Shown here: piece by piece, positions 8,194 to 17,046 of the stretch
Layout: the number at the start of each line of letters is the position of its first letter
Numbering within the stretch: the stretch's first letter is position 1
Source of the DNA: Clostridiales bacterium
GTDB taxonomy: Bacteria > Bacillota > Clostridia > Christensenellales > Borkfalkiaceae
Direction: 5' to 3'
Length of the DNA: 60,322 nt
Assembly: GCA_015055545.1 (NCBI GenBank)
Contig: SVHY01000006.1
Location: 1-60,322 of the forward strand
The notes under the pieces: generated by a model
What the model was told of the DNA's origin: nothing
The model's input: only the letters and a program-made list of their open reading frames with translations
The model's database searches: none
Translations under genes and position numbers: made by a program

Positions 8194-8613
8194 TCTATTA
8201 ACGCAATTCATTTACGCGGCGTTATCAACTATTTGCTCGGCATATACCAACAGCGCACCGCTTTTCTTCCACGAAAAAACGACGGAGAGAAGGACTTAGT
8301 CATTAGAATAGCCGAATTTATCCATGAAAAATTTGCCGAATCGATTACTTTGGATATGCTTGCTGAACGTTTCGGATATTCGCGGCATTATTTTTCCGCG
8401 CTATTTAAAAAGCTTTTTTCAATGGGCATTATGCAATACGTCAACTCGATACGCGTACAAAAATCCGTGCCGTTGCTATATAAACAAAAAATTTCTACCG
8501 TCTATTTCTCTGTGGGATTTCAGAACCCCCAACAGTATTTTTTGAATTTTAAACGATTTTACGGCTGTACGCCGAAAGAATATTTGCGTTCAAACAAGAA
8601 CTCGCGCAGTTAG
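8194..8613 (+). pseudogene. Remnant of a second AraC-family regulator
   Basis: The frame carries the end of an AraC sensor (GVINYLLGIYQQR) and both helix-turn-helix motifs (LAERFGYSRHYFSALFKKLF; VGFQNPQQYFLNFKRFYG), but only about 130 codons remain. It opens after a stop at 8170-8172, overlaps the end of the intact AraC gene, and has no ATG or ribosome site; the N-terminal sensor is absent. The second motif lacks several residues between LLY and VYF compared with intact relatives. I read it as a decayed tandem duplicate. A TTG start at 8233 giving a stand-alone DNA-binding protein is possible but unlikely. Confidence 0.65.
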
Positions 8614-8628
8614 CCTGCGCGAGTTCTT
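8596..8628. terminator. Strong 14-bp hairpin between convergent genes
   Basis: Perfect arms AAGAACTCGCGCAG (8596-8609) and CTGCGCGAGTTCTT (8615-8628) with a 5-nt loop. It overlaps the stop of the AraC remnant and ends 14 nt from the stop of the amidohydrolase on the other strand, so it may terminate both. T-runs are short. Confidence 0.7.
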
Positions 8629-8641
8629 ATTATCTATCATT

Positions 8642-9724
8642 TTATTCGCCTAAAATATACCGCAAATCCTCGTCCGAACACGAATATACCTTATACGGGG
8701 ACGTCAAAAGCCGCTTCGCCTCGCTTTTGATATATTCCTCGTCTATGGGTTTGGACTCGCCCACTCTACGCAAACCGTTATCCCAATAAATCTTGGTGCG
8801 GAGCTTTTCGTCCAGCTTTACTCCACGGAAAGGTTTGTCAATGTATTTGTGCTCGGTGTCCGTTTCAAAGAACTGTCTAACGAGGCGCGGACGACGCATA
8901 AACGCCGTGCGCCAGCCTTCTTCGTTGTCGTCCTGAAACGCGTAAAAATCCGTACCGTAGAAAATACGGTCTTGGTAACGCTTTATAAAATCTTTCCAGT
9001 ACGGCCAGTCTTCCAGCATTTTGAAATACTGCTCGCCGCCGGGCGTAATATCAAACGTCGTGTTTTCAAACTCGCCCAAAAACCGTTCCGCATTTTCCTT
9101 TTCGCCGATAAAGAACCCAAAATGCGCCACCGCAATTTTCAGTTTCGGGTATTTTTCCAACACGCGGAAAAGCTGCGCCGTAATCTCGTCTTTCGTCGGA
9201 TACGTTTCATCGTACACCCGTCCCGCCTGAATGAGTTCCTTACTCGCTTTGGTGATATCCCAGCTCTCTCGGGGGTTGGCGATATGTATGGTTATAGGAT
9301 AGCCGTTCTTTTCCATAAACGCGTAAAAATCGTCGTAAATCTCGTCGTCGAGCGGTATTTTACGTTCCTTTAAAAGGGACGGATAGCCTTCGAGCATTTT
9401 AATCCCGTCGAAACCAACGGAAAAATATTTTTCTACCTGCCGTAAAAAGTTCTTTTTCACCGCTTGTTTATCCGAATAATCTTGCGGGTGTTCAAGCGCG
9501 GCAAACGCGTAGAAATTCTTGCCGAATGCACGTTTTAAACACAGTATTTTTAAATTTTGTAAGCTGTCGAAATCGGTTGCTTTTGCCGATTCGTGGTGCG
9601 GAATACTTAAAAAGCAACCGCCTGCTACCCCCGCTTCCGCGAACTCCTTTTTGTAAATTTCAATTGCCTTGGGGAGTGGTATGTCCCGCAAATGATGAAT
9701 ATGTCCTTCAAATACTTTTTCCAT
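8642..9724 (-). CDS. Amidohydrolase-2-type metal-dependent hydrolase
   Basis: A 360-residue TIM-barrel hydrolase. GHIHH at the N terminus is the HxH metal motif; FDGIKMLEG has a Lys at the strand-4 position; ITIHIANP and VAHFGF supply two more His; and FYGTDFYAF gives the strand-8 Asp. AGGAG lies 8 nt before the ATG at 9724; an ATG at 9730 would be only 2 nt from it. It follows a close paralogue by about 25 nt and shares its promoter. The family hydrolyses or decarboxylates lactones and related ring compounds; with sugar genes around, a sugar-acid lactone is one possibility, but this is inference. Confidence 0.8.
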   Translation of the reverse strand: MEKVFEGHIHHLRDIPLPKAIEIYKKEFAEAGVAGGCFLSIPHHESAKATDFDSLQNLKILCLKRAFGKNFYAFAALEHPQDYSDKQAVKKNFLRQVEKYFSVGFDGIKMLEGYPSLLKERKIPLDDEIYDDFYAFMEKNGYPITIHIANPRESWDITKASKELIQAGRVYDETYPTKDEITAQLFRVLEKYPKLKIAVAHFGFFIGEKENAERFLGEFENTTFDITPGGEQYFKMLEDWPYWKDFIKRYQDRIFYGTDFYAFQDDNEEGWRTAFMRRPRLVRQFFETDTEHKYIDKPFRGVKLDEKLRTKIYWDNGLRRVGESKPIDEEYIKSEAKRLLTSPYKVYSCSDEDLRYILGE

Positions 9725-9751
9725 GTCCATGACTCCTATAATATTTGTTTG

Positions 9752-10873
9752 TTAATCGTTCAAATATTTGATAATATATCGCATATTCTCTTGATATTTT
9801 TTCAAACGTTTTTCTCGCTCTGACGGAACTATTTTATACCCGTCGTCTTTTTCGGGGAACGTTTCGTTTTCAGGAAGGTTTTTCAATAATTCTTCCGCTT
9901 TTCGTTTTAAATATTCTTCGTCAATCTTTCTCGGTTCGCCCAAAAGCGCAATCAAATTCTCGCGATAAATCCGATTTAAAATACTCTTATCCAGCTTTAC
10001 GCCTTTTATCGTCGTATCCGTTTTCGCCGCATAAACGAATTCATCGTCCGTTTCCAAAAACCGTTGCACGAAATCAGGTCGACGATGATAGCTTATTTTC
10101 CACGTTGTTGCATCATCGTCGGGGAAAGCATATTGATCCGTACCGTAAATAATTCGGTTTTGATATTTTTCAAAAAACGCCTGCCACTGAGGCCAAGACT
10201 TACGCATTTCAATAAGCTGTTCGCCCCCAGGCGTAAGGTCGAATACCGTGTTTTCGTATTGCATAAACGCTTCTGCCTGTTGAATATCATAGGACATAAA
10301 CCCAAAATGCGCAAGCGTTAATTTGAGTTTAGGGTGCTTTTGCATAATCCCGAACATTTCTTTCGTAATTTGCTCTTTGCTCGCAAACGTATCGTCGTAC
10401 GCTTCTTCCCAAAAAGGCTCGGGATTAGCAATATGCATCGTAACGGGAATCCCCTTTTCTTCTAAGAACGAGTAATACGCGTCGTACACGGGACTATCCA
10501 AGGCGATTTTTAACGCTCTACGTATGTCCGGCTGGCCTTCCAACATTTTCATTCCGTCGTAGCCTGCCGCATAATATTCCTGCGCCTGTTTTAAATACAA
10601 AGCCGAACGTTCCGCGTCGGAAATTTCATAATCGGGATGTTCCAAACCTGCGTACGCGTACGCGTTTGGGGAAAACGCTTTTTTCAAAAACAAGCCTTTT
10701 ACGTTATGCGCGGAATCAAACGTTATTTGATAATCTTGGGCGTGCGTAGGCACGCTTACGAACACCATTTTTTCCGTGTTCAAATCTTCAAATTCTTTCC
10801 TAAATATACGCACCATCTCTTCAATCGGCAACCCGAAAGAATAATGCACGTGTGCGTCAAATATTTTTTCCAT
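9752..10873 (-). CDS. Amidohydrolase-2-type metal-dependent hydrolase (paralogue)
   Basis: A 373-residue paralogue of the next gene, collinear over almost the whole length. FDAHVHYSFG holds the HxH motif, YDGMKMLEGQP the strand-4 Lys, VTMHIANPEP and LAHFGF the further His, and IYGTDQYAFPDD the Asp. A start at 10873 is preferred because GGAG precedes it by 6 nt; the longer frame to 10966 runs through the promoter. It is first in a two-gene transcript. Keeping two such enzymes together suggests either a heteromer or two related substrates. Confidence 0.8.
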   Translation of the reverse strand: MEKIFDAHVHYSFGLPIEEMVRIFRKEFEDLNTEKMVFVSVPTHAQDYQITFDSAHNVKGLFLKKAFSPNAYAYAGLEHPDYEISDAERSALYLKQAQEYYAAGYDGMKMLEGQPDIRRALKIALDSPVYDAYYSFLEEKGIPVTMHIANPEPFWEEAYDDTFASKEQITKEMFGIMQKHPKLKLTLAHFGFMSYDIQQAEAFMQYENTVFDLTPGGEQLIEMRKSWPQWQAFFEKYQNRIIYGTDQYAFPDDDATTWKISYHRRPDFVQRFLETDDEFVYAAKTDTTIKGVKLDKSILNRIYRENLIALLGEPRKIDEEYLKRKAEELLKNLPENETFPEKDDGYKIVPSEREKRLKKYQENMRYIIKYLND

Positions 10874-10901
10874 GTTTGTTCTCCTTTTTGGTATTGTATT
10901 T

Positions 10902-10930
10902 ATTATATCATAACCGATTTTTATTGTAAA
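10902..10930 (-). promoter_or_regulatory. Promoter of the amidohydrolase pair
   Basis: Minus-strand TTTACA (10925-10930) and TATAAT (10902-10907), 17 bp apart, about 28 nt before the ATG. Confidence 0.7.
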
Positions 10931-10984
10931 ATGATTATCGTACTTTATTTGCCGATTTTTTAGCATAAAATAACTTTATCGTGC

Positions 10985-11824
10985 CTATTTATCCGTTTTA
11001 GCTTTGCGATACGCCGACGGCGAAAGCCCCGTCGCGGTTTTGAAAACCTTGCAAAAATAATTGTATTCCGTATAACCGCATTCGTCGGAAATTTGCGATA
11101 CCGACTTGTTTTCAAGCAGCAATTCTTTGGCTTTTTCTATACGACAATAGCCGATATATTGCATAATTCCCATGCCAAACGCCTTCAACGAAAGCCTGTA
11201 TAAATTAGAACGCGATAGGTTGAATTGCTTGCATAATACTTCGCTTGAAAGGGGTTGTTGCAAATTATTTTTAATATACTTTTCCATTTCTGCCGCAATA
11301 TCCCCGTTTTTCCAAACGGCAAAATTTTTGATATACATATACGATGCAACCGCGTCCAAAATACGCATACCTGCGTCCATTTCCGCCGCCGTTTTAACCG
11401 TAATAGACGAAAGAGCGGCTACGCTTTTTTCTTTCAATACGCCGTATTTTTCAGCAAGTATACAAGCCCGCTGCGTTACAGCGTTATAATCTTCCGCAGG
11501 CAGCATATGCGCCAAAACCGCATACCCTAAAATACTCCCTCCCATTTGTATAGGCGTAATCGCTTCCGTTAAGCCCGCGTGGCAGGTGTAAATATGCGGC
11601 GCGCGCAGTTTCATTGCACGCATACACGCCGCTTCGTCACAGCGCCTACAACCTTCTTCTCCCCGCTTTGTACTTCTAATCAAAGCGCAATATTTAGGCG
11701 CGCTTTTGGGATATTCGCTTACCAAGCGAAACGCGTTATCGAAAATCGCGATACGAATTTTTACAATCGCATAAAAATCTTGCAACAACCTATCCAAATT
11801 TTGCACATCGAAAACACTGTTCAT
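10985..11824 (-). CDS. PocR-domain AraC-family regulator
   Basis: A 279-residue protein. Residues 1-170 match the PocR ligand-sensor pattern: conserved cysteines in YCALIRS, GCRRCDEAAC and YTCHAGLTEAITPI, then GGSILGYAVLAHM. Residues 180-279 are the AraC DNA-binding domain, ending DECGYTEYNYFCKVFK and TATGLSPSAYRKA. The ATG at 11824 is chosen because the coding similarity begins there and the promoter TATAAT ends 6 nt upstream. It diverges from xylAB and is probably their regulator, although PocR domains are better known from propanediol and hydrocarbon sensing. Conserved Cys residues may bind a metal or cofactor. Confidence 0.85.
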   Translation of the reverse strand: MNSVFDVQNLDRLLQDFYAIVKIRIAIFDNAFRLVSEYPKSAPKYCALIRSTKRGEEGCRRCDEAACMRAMKLRAPHIYTCHAGLTEAITPIQMGGSILGYAVLAHMLPAEDYNAVTQRACILAEKYGVLKEKSVAALSSITVKTAAEMDAGMRILDAVASYMYIKNFAVWKNGDIAAEMEKYIKNNLQQPLSSEVLCKQFNLSRSNLYRLSLKAFGMGIMQYIGYCRIEKAKELLLENKSVSQISDECGYTEYNYFCKVFKTATGLSPSAYRKAKTDK

Positions 11825-11830
11825 AATTTT

Positions 11831-11859
11831 ATTATAGCATATAAGTCTCGTCTTGTCTA
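11831..11859 (-). promoter_or_regulatory. Promoter of the PocR-AraC gene, leaderless geometry
   Basis: Minus-strand TAGACA (11854-11859) and TATAAT (11831-11836), 17-bp spacing. Six nt separate the -10 box from the ATG at 11824, so transcription would start at or next to the A of the start codon. No Shine-Dalgarno sequence. Confidence 0.6.
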
Positions 11860-11882
11860 CAATTTTAAACCAAAATGAAACA

Positions 11883-11896
11883 AAAATATATATTTT
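11883..11896. promoter_or_regulatory. AT-rich palindrome in the xylA/PocR divergent region
   Basis: AAAATATATATTTT is a perfect 14-bp palindrome midway between the two start codons, upstream of the xylA TATAAT (11935-11940). It could be an operator or only AT-rich promoter DNA. Confidence 0.3.
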
Positions 11897-11965
11897 GGGA
11901 ACGATTTGCACTATCTTTGCGCTAAAAATTATTATATAATGGTTACAAAAAAAAGGAGTAAATCT

Positions 11966-13288
11966 ATGAACGAATTTTTTAAAACCATTTCAAAAATCCC
12001 TTACGAGGGCGCAAAAAGCAAAAATCCCCTTGCCTTTCATTACTATGATGCAAACAGAGTGATTATGGGCAAGCCGATGAAAGAACACCTGCCCTTTGCC
12101 ATGGCTTGGTGGCATAATCTTTGCGCAAGCGGCGCAGATATGTTTGGACGCGGTACGGCGGATAAGGCGTTTGGCGTGGCAGAACTCAACACAATGGAAC
12201 ATGCAAAAGCAAAAGTAGACGTCGGGTTTGAATTTATGCAAAAGCTGGGCATTGAATATTTTTGTTTCCACGACGTAGATATCGTGCCCGAAGCGGACGA
12301 CATTAAAGAAACCAACCGCCGTTTAGACGAAATTTCCGATTATATTCTGGAAAAGATGAAAAAGACGGGTATCAAATGCCTTTGGGGCACGGCGAACATG
12401 TTCAGCAACCCCCGTTTTTGCAACGGTGCGGGTTCGTCGAATAGCGCGGAAGTGTTTGCTTTTGCGGCTGCGCAAGTGAAAAAGGCAATCGATATCACCT
12501 TAAAACTCGGTGGCAAAGCCTATCTATTTTGGGGTGGCAGAGAAGGTTATGAAACGCTTTTAAACACCGACGTTAAATTTGAGCAAGACAATATCGCACG
12601 GCTTATGAAAATGGCGGTGAAATACGCGCGGAGTATAGGTTTTACGGGCGATTTCTATATCGAACCCAAACCGAAAGAACCTATGAAACATCAATACGAT
12701 TTCGACGCGGCTACGGCAATCGGGTTCTTGCGTCAATACGGCTTGGATAAAGATTTCAAATTGAACATCGAAGCCAACCACGCAACGCTTGCAGGACATA
12801 CTTTTGAACACGATTTGCGCATTTCCGCTATCCACGGTATGCTCGGTTCTATCGATGCAAATCAAGGCGATTTGTTGCTTGGCTGGGACACGGACGAATT
12901 CCCGTCCAACGTCTACACAGCCACCGCTTGCATGTACGAAGTATTAAAAGCAGGCGGTTTGACAGGCGGGTTCAATTTCGACGCCAAAAACCGCCGTCCG
13001 TCCTATACGGCGGAAGATATGTTTGCGGGATATATTTTGGGTATGGATACTTTCGCGCTTGGACTTATCAAAGCGGCAGAGCTTATCCAAGACGGCAGGA
13101 TAGACGATTTTATCTCGAAACGCTACGCAAGTTACCGCGAAACGGAAATCGGCAGGAAAATCATCGCCGACGAAACGGACTTGGAAGAGTTGTTTGCTTA
13201 CGCGGAAAACGTCGGCACGCCTAATTTACCGGGGAGCGGTAAGCAGGAATACTTACAAAGCGTTTTAAACGACGTGTTATTCGGTTAA
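11966..13288 (+). CDS. xylA: Xylose isomerase
   Basis: A 440-residue class II xylose isomerase, the standard length. It converts D-xylose to D-xylulose in the cytoplasm with two divalent metals. Visible hallmarks: FHDVDIVPE (catalytic His and Asp), [31 protein letters not shown] (metal Glu and Lys), [17 protein letters not shown] and [13 protein letters not shown] (metal Asp residues). The start at 11966 follows AAAAGGAG by 7 nt and a TATAAT at 11935-11940; upstream in-frame codons lie in the promoter. xylB follows after 4 nt. No xylose transporter is in the window. Confidence 0.98.
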   Translation: MNEFFKTISKIPYEGAKSKNPLAFHYYDANRVIMGKPMKEHLPFAMAWWHNLCASGADMFGRGTADKAFGVAELNTMEHAKAKVDVGFEFMQKLGIEYFCFHDVDIVPEADDIKETNRRLDEISDYILEKMKKTGIKCLWGTANMFSNPRFCNGAGSSNSAEVFAFAAAQVKKAIDITLKLGGKAYLFWGGREGYETLLNTDVKFEQDNIARLMKMAVKYARSIGFTGDFYIEPKPKEPMKHQYDFDAATAIGFLRQYGLDKDFKLNIEANHATLAGHTFEHDLRISAIHGMLGSIDANQGDLLLGWDTDEFPSNVYTATACMYEVLKAGGLTGGFNFDAKNRRPSYTAEDMFAGYILGMDTFALGLIKAAELIQDGRIDDFISKRYASYRETEIGRKIIADETDLEELFAYAENVGTPNLPGSGKQEYLQSVLNDVLFG

Positions 13289-13292
13289 AAAA

Positions 13293-14750
13293 ATGAATAC
13301 GTATATCGGAATCGATTTAGGCACTTCGTCCGTAAAATTGTTGCTTGTAACCGCTGACGGAACGATTGTAAAAAGTGCCGTGAAAGACTACCCTATTTAT
13401 TATCCGCAAAGCGGTTGGAGCGAGCAAAACCCCGAAGACTGGTTAAACGCTACCTTGCAGGGCATGAACGAATTGTTGCAAGGACAAGACCGCTCAGCCG
13501 TCAAAGGCGTGTCCTTTGGCGGGCAAATGCACGGGCTGGTGGTTTTGGATAAAAACGACGCCGTCATTCGCCCCGCAATTTTATGGAACGACGGAAGAAC
13601 GGAAACGCAAACGCAATATCTCAACACCGTTATGGGCAAAAAGGCGTTGTCTAACTACACGGCAAATATCGCTTTCGCGGGCTTTACCGCACCTAAAATC
13701 CTTTGGGTTCGCGAAAACGAGCCTGAAAATTTTGCAAAAATCGATAAAATGATGTTACCCAAAGATTATCTTGCTTATAAGCTTACGGGCGTACTTTCCA
13801 CCGATTATTCGGACGCAAGCGGCACGCTGTTATTAGACGTAAAAAACAAGCGTTGGTCGAAAGAACTGTGCGATTTTTGCGGCGTAGAAACGCGGTGGTT
13901 GCCAACGCTTTTTGAAAGCTATCAACCTATCGGAAAAATACGTGCGCAGTACGGCTTACCCAACGCCGTCGCAGTGGCAGGCGCGGGCGATAACGCCGCG
14001 GCGGCAATCGGCACGGGAACGATTGAAAACGGGGCTTGCAATATTTCACTTGGCACGAGTGGCACGGTTTTTATCGCGCAAGACGAGTTTTCGGTGGACG
14101 AACACAACGCCTTGCACTCGTTTGCGCACGCAAACGGAAAACACCATTTAATGGGCTGCATTTTATCCGCCGCAAGTTGTAATAAATGGTGGTTGGAAGA
14201 TATCCTGCAAACGAACGACTATTCCGCCGAACAAGACGGTTTGGACGAATTGCTCGGGAAAAACGAAGTATTCTTTCTCCCCTATCTCATGGGTGAACGC
14301 AGTCCGCATAACGACGTAAACGCCAAAGGCTGTTTTATCGGTCTGCGCCCTGATACGACCAGAAAACAAATGACGCTTGCCGTGATGGAAGGCGTAGCGT
14401 TTGCCTTGCGCGACTGTATGGAAGTGGCGAAAAAAAGCGGATTGCAGATTGACAAGGCAAAAATTTGTGGTGGCGGCGCGAAAAGCCGTATTTGGAAAAA
14501 AATCGTAGCCAACGTCTTTGGTATTCCCATTTCCACTCCCGTCACGGAAGAAGGTCCCGCTTACGGCGCGGCAATTTTGGCTATGGTTGGAGCGAACGAG
14601 CACGCAAGCGTATACGACGCGGCGAAACGGTGCGTCAAAGAAAAAGACACCGTATACACCGACGCCGTGCTAACGGAGCGATACGAACGGAAATACCGTT
14701 ATTTCCAACGCTTATATCCCGCCGTTAAGGCAATATTTAGCGATAAATAA
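13293..14750 (+). CDS. xylB: Xylulokinase
   Basis: A 485-residue FGGY-family kinase that phosphorylates D-xylulose to xylulose 5-phosphate for the pentose phosphate pathway. IGIDLGTSSVKLLL is the phosphate-1 loop, GGQMHGLVV and WNDGRTETQ match the xylulokinase substrate region, and GGGAKSRIWKKI is the adenosine motif near the C terminus. Its start lies 4 nt after the xylA stop, with no clear ribosome site of its own, so translation is probably coupled to xylA. A strong hairpin terminator follows. Confidence 0.97.
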   Translation: MNTYIGIDLGTSSVKLLLVTADGTIVKSAVKDYPIYYPQSGWSEQNPEDWLNATLQGMNELLQGQDRSAVKGVSFGGQMHGLVVLDKNDAVIRPAILWNDGRTETQTQYLNTVMGKKALSNYTANIAFAGFTAPKILWVRENEPENFAKIDKMMLPKDYLAYKLTGVLSTDYSDASGTLLLDVKNKRWSKELCDFCGVETRWLPTLFESYQPIGKIRAQYGLPNAVAVAGAGDNAAAAIGTGTIENGACNISLGTSGTVFIAQDEFSVDEHNALHSFAHANGKHHLMGCILSAASCNKWWLEDILQTNDYSAEQDGLDELLGKNEVFFLPYLMGERSPHNDVNAKGCFIGLRPDTTRKQMTLAVMEGVAFALRDCMEVAKKSGLQIDKAKICGGGAKSRIWKKIVANVFGIPISTPVTEEGPAYGAAILAMVGANEHASVYDAAKRCVKEKDTVYTDAVLTERYERKYRYFQRLYPAVKAIFSDK

Positions 14751-14763
14751 CTTCGTTAAAGAC

Positions 14764-14807
14764 AAAAACAGTATCAGGCACGCCTGATACTGTTTTTTCG
14801 TTTTTTT
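14764..14807. terminator. Intrinsic terminator after xylB
   Basis: A-run plus CAGTATCAGGC (to 14779) pairs with GCCTGATACTG and a T-run (14782-14798); a second T-run follows to 14807. The A and T tracts on both sides allow use by the convergent dehydrogenase gene as well. Confidence 0.85.
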
Positions 14808-14810
14808 AAA

Positions 14811-16076
14811 TTATTGCATGGTTCTGTAATCGAGAACTTCCCAATCTGCGGGAGGATCGCCCAAATCGGGTACGTCCAAAAGGACACCGCCTTGCATAGC
14901 GGATTGGTGCGCAACGAGCCCGGGCAAGTTGTATCTTGCAACCGCCCAAATGTTCGTAGGCGACAGCTTACCCGTTTCAAACGCACGGCAGAAATCGTCG
15001 ATAAGGAAGTGGTGCGTACCGTTGTGTTTGTTGGGGATACCTTCAAATTCCTTTCTCGGCAATCTTTCCGTCGGCTGAATAGGCGATTCTTCGCTGAATC
15101 CACCGCTGTCCGCGATTTTTTGAATAGCTTCGTCGTAGTCCGTCTTCATCAAGTTATAGATGGATTCGGGTTGCAACTGCTTGGATACGTCCTTCATGAT
15201 AACCTTACCAGGTCTTGCGGGATCCCAAACGGCTTGGTGATGGTGCGCAACCGAGAATTCGTAGCCGCCTTCCGAGCCGTAGAATTGCGTGATATACGTT
15301 TCGGGCGACATCCAGCCAACGCAACGGTTTTCGCTTACTCTTGCCACACCGCCGTTGGAAAGTTGCATAAGCATCGTTTCGCAAGCAAACGGGTTGTGGT
15401 AGTTGTTTTGACCGTCTCTACCGTAGATGTCCGTTCTGGGGCTTTCCGCATACCCTACTGCGGAAACTTTCTTTACGTATACGCCAGGCAACGCGCTCAA
15501 AATCATAGACGTAGAGTGCGTAGGATAGAAGAAAGGCGGAACGCCTGCAAAGCGTTTCCAATCTTCCCCGCCCGAGCTTCTGAAACTACCTTCCATGTTG
15601 CGGATATCGTGGTTGTATTGCGCTTCTGCATACACGAACTTACCGAAAGTACCCTTTTTAAATTCTTCACGGCAGTAAATAGCAGGCGCGCGATAGAACC
15701 CCGTTTCGCCCATGGAATAGGTCAAACGCGTTTCTCTTACGAGCTTTTCAATTTCAATAATTTCGTCCACGGAAACCGCGCAAGGCACAGCCGAATATAC
15801 GTGCTTGCCAGCTTTCAGTGCGGCAATAACCATCGGGCCGTGTTTTTCACGGGGCGTGAAGATGGCAACGGCGTTGATGTTTTTATCTTCAAGCGCTTTT
15901 TCAAAGCTTTCGTAGCCTTCTACGCCGTAACGTTCCATATAATCGCGTTCACGGTCTTTTTTCAAATCGCAAACGTATACTTTTTCGGTAACGGGGTGAT
16001 TTTTAAACAAGGAAACAAAGTTTCCAGCAAATCTTCCGCAACCGATCATGACGATTCTCAATTTTTCGTTATTCAT
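14811..16076 (-). CDS. Gfo/Idh/MocA-family oxidoreductase
   Basis: A 421-residue protein, last gene of the Fe-S operon. RIVMIGCGRFAGNFV is the nucleotide-binding start. The usual EKP is replaced by SAVPCAVS at about residue 95, so the family Lys is missing. PPFFYPTHSTSMILS is the characteristic substrate-domain stretch of a glycoside/sugar-oxidising subgroup. AGGAG precedes the ATG at 16076 by about 9 nt and the gene overlaps its upstream neighbour by 8 nt. Loss of the EKP lysine suggests an altered reaction. Being coupled to three Fe-S proteins, it may deliver or accept electrons through NAD(P) (inference). Confidence 0.85.
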   Translation of the reverse strand: MNNEKLRIVMIGCGRFAGNFVSLFKNHPVTEKVYVCDLKKDRERDYMERYGVEGYESFEKALEDKNINAVAIFTPREKHGPMVIAALKAGKHVYSAVPCAVSVDEIIEIEKLVRETRLTYSMGETGFYRAPAIYCREEFKKGTFGKFVYAEAQYNHDIRNMEGSFRSSGGEDWKRFAGVPPFFYPTHSTSMILSALPGVYVKKVSAVGYAESPRTDIYGRDGQNNYHNPFACETMLMQLSNGGVARVSENRCVGWMSPETYITQFYGSEGGYEFSVAHHHQAVWDPARPGKVIMKDVSKQLQPESIYNLMKTDYDEAIQKIADSGGFSEESPIQPTERLPRKEFEGIPNKHNGTHHFLIDDFCRAFETGKLSPTNIWAVARYNLPGLVAHQSAMQGGVLLDVPDLGDPPADWEVLDYRTMQ

Positions 16077-17046
16077 TGTCTTTATTCTCCTTTCCATAAT
16101 TTTCAAATTGTTCGGTTGATAATTTCCAGTCTTGCTTTTCGCGGAACGGGCGATTGAACTTCTTGGTCAACAATCCCTTTTCTTCCAAGTGAATATAGCA
16201 AGCTCTATCGCACGCTCTACCGCAAATAGAAGTACGGTAGAAATGCTTTGCAGGCGGGTAGAAGAAGATATTATCCAAGATATTCTTCGCTTCTTCATCG
16301 TCAAATTCCGCCGTGCCGTTGATGATATCCATCTTCTTTTTATGATCGAAATTCGCAAACGCTTCGGGGGGCATAAATGGGTTCTTGCTTCCGTTAGCAC
16401 CGTTATAGTACACCGCGCAACGCCAGCTGTTCGTCTTGCCGTTTTCGTCGATTGCTCGTCCAGGGCAAGCCTTGATACATTCGCCACAGTTGTCGCAAAG
16501 CGACGGTTTGAGCATAGGCGTTTCTTCAATTTCCATATCCGTTAAGATAAAGCAATAGCGGATAAACGGACCGTATTCGGGGGTAAGCAAACTCCCGATC
16601 ATGCTCTTTTCACCAAGCCCGCATTTTACTGCGCAATCCAAAAAGTCAATCTGATTTTCTGCTTTTACGCCGTGGTATACGTCGGTATAGTCCACTTCGG
16701 GGTTGGTCGTGCCCTCTTCGTTCAAAATAAGCGGGCTACGGCGTTGAGGAACGGCGATAAAGCCTTCGCTTTCCACCAAGTTCGCCACGCGAAGAAGTGC
16801 CATAGGCATAACCGTTTCTTCCAAGTTCTCCACACCCATCGTCGTATATTGATAGTACGTAGTCCCTTCTTCCACGCCACGGAAAATACCGCGCAAGATT
16901 CTAAATCCCATGCCGATAACCGTTTTCACGTTGGGGAAAATACGGAAGATGGCGTCGTCTTTATCAAAGCGGCTTGCAGGCGCAAAGCCTACGATATCCG
17001 CATCACATTTTTTTGCTAAATCAATAATTTGCTGTCTTATACTCAT
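16069..17046 (-). CDS. QueG-like double-cluster 4Fe-4S protein A
   Basis: A 325-residue protein. The N-terminal half (CDADIVGFAPASRF; VKTVIGMGFRI) resembles the cobalamin-binding half of epoxyqueuosine reductase/reductive dehalogenases. CDNCGECIKACPG (about residue 195) is a C-x2-C-x2-C-x3-CP cluster motif, SWRCAVYY supplies the extra Cys seen in QueG, and CGRACDRAC near 275 would complete the second cluster. The ATG at 17046 overlaps the preceding stop by 4 nt. It is one of three paralogues in this operon. QueG itself normally acts on tRNA and is single-copy; triplication beside a sugar dehydrogenase points to a different substrate. Confidence 0.75.
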   Translation of the reverse strand: MSIRQQIIDLAKKCDADIVGFAPASRFDKDDAIFRIFPNVKTVIGMGFRILRGIFRGVEEGTTYYQYTTMGVENLEETVMPMALLRVANLVESEGFIAVPQRRSPLILNEEGTTNPEVDYTDVYHGVKAENQIDFLDCAVKCGLGEKSMIGSLLTPEYGPFIRYCFILTDMEIEETPMLKPSLCDNCGECIKACPGRAIDENGKTNSWRCAVYYNGANGSKNPFMPPEAFANFDHKKKMDIINGTAEFDDEEAKNILDNIFFYPPAKHFYRTSICGRACDRACYIHLEEKGLLTKKFNRPFREKQDWKLSTEQFENYGKENKDNE

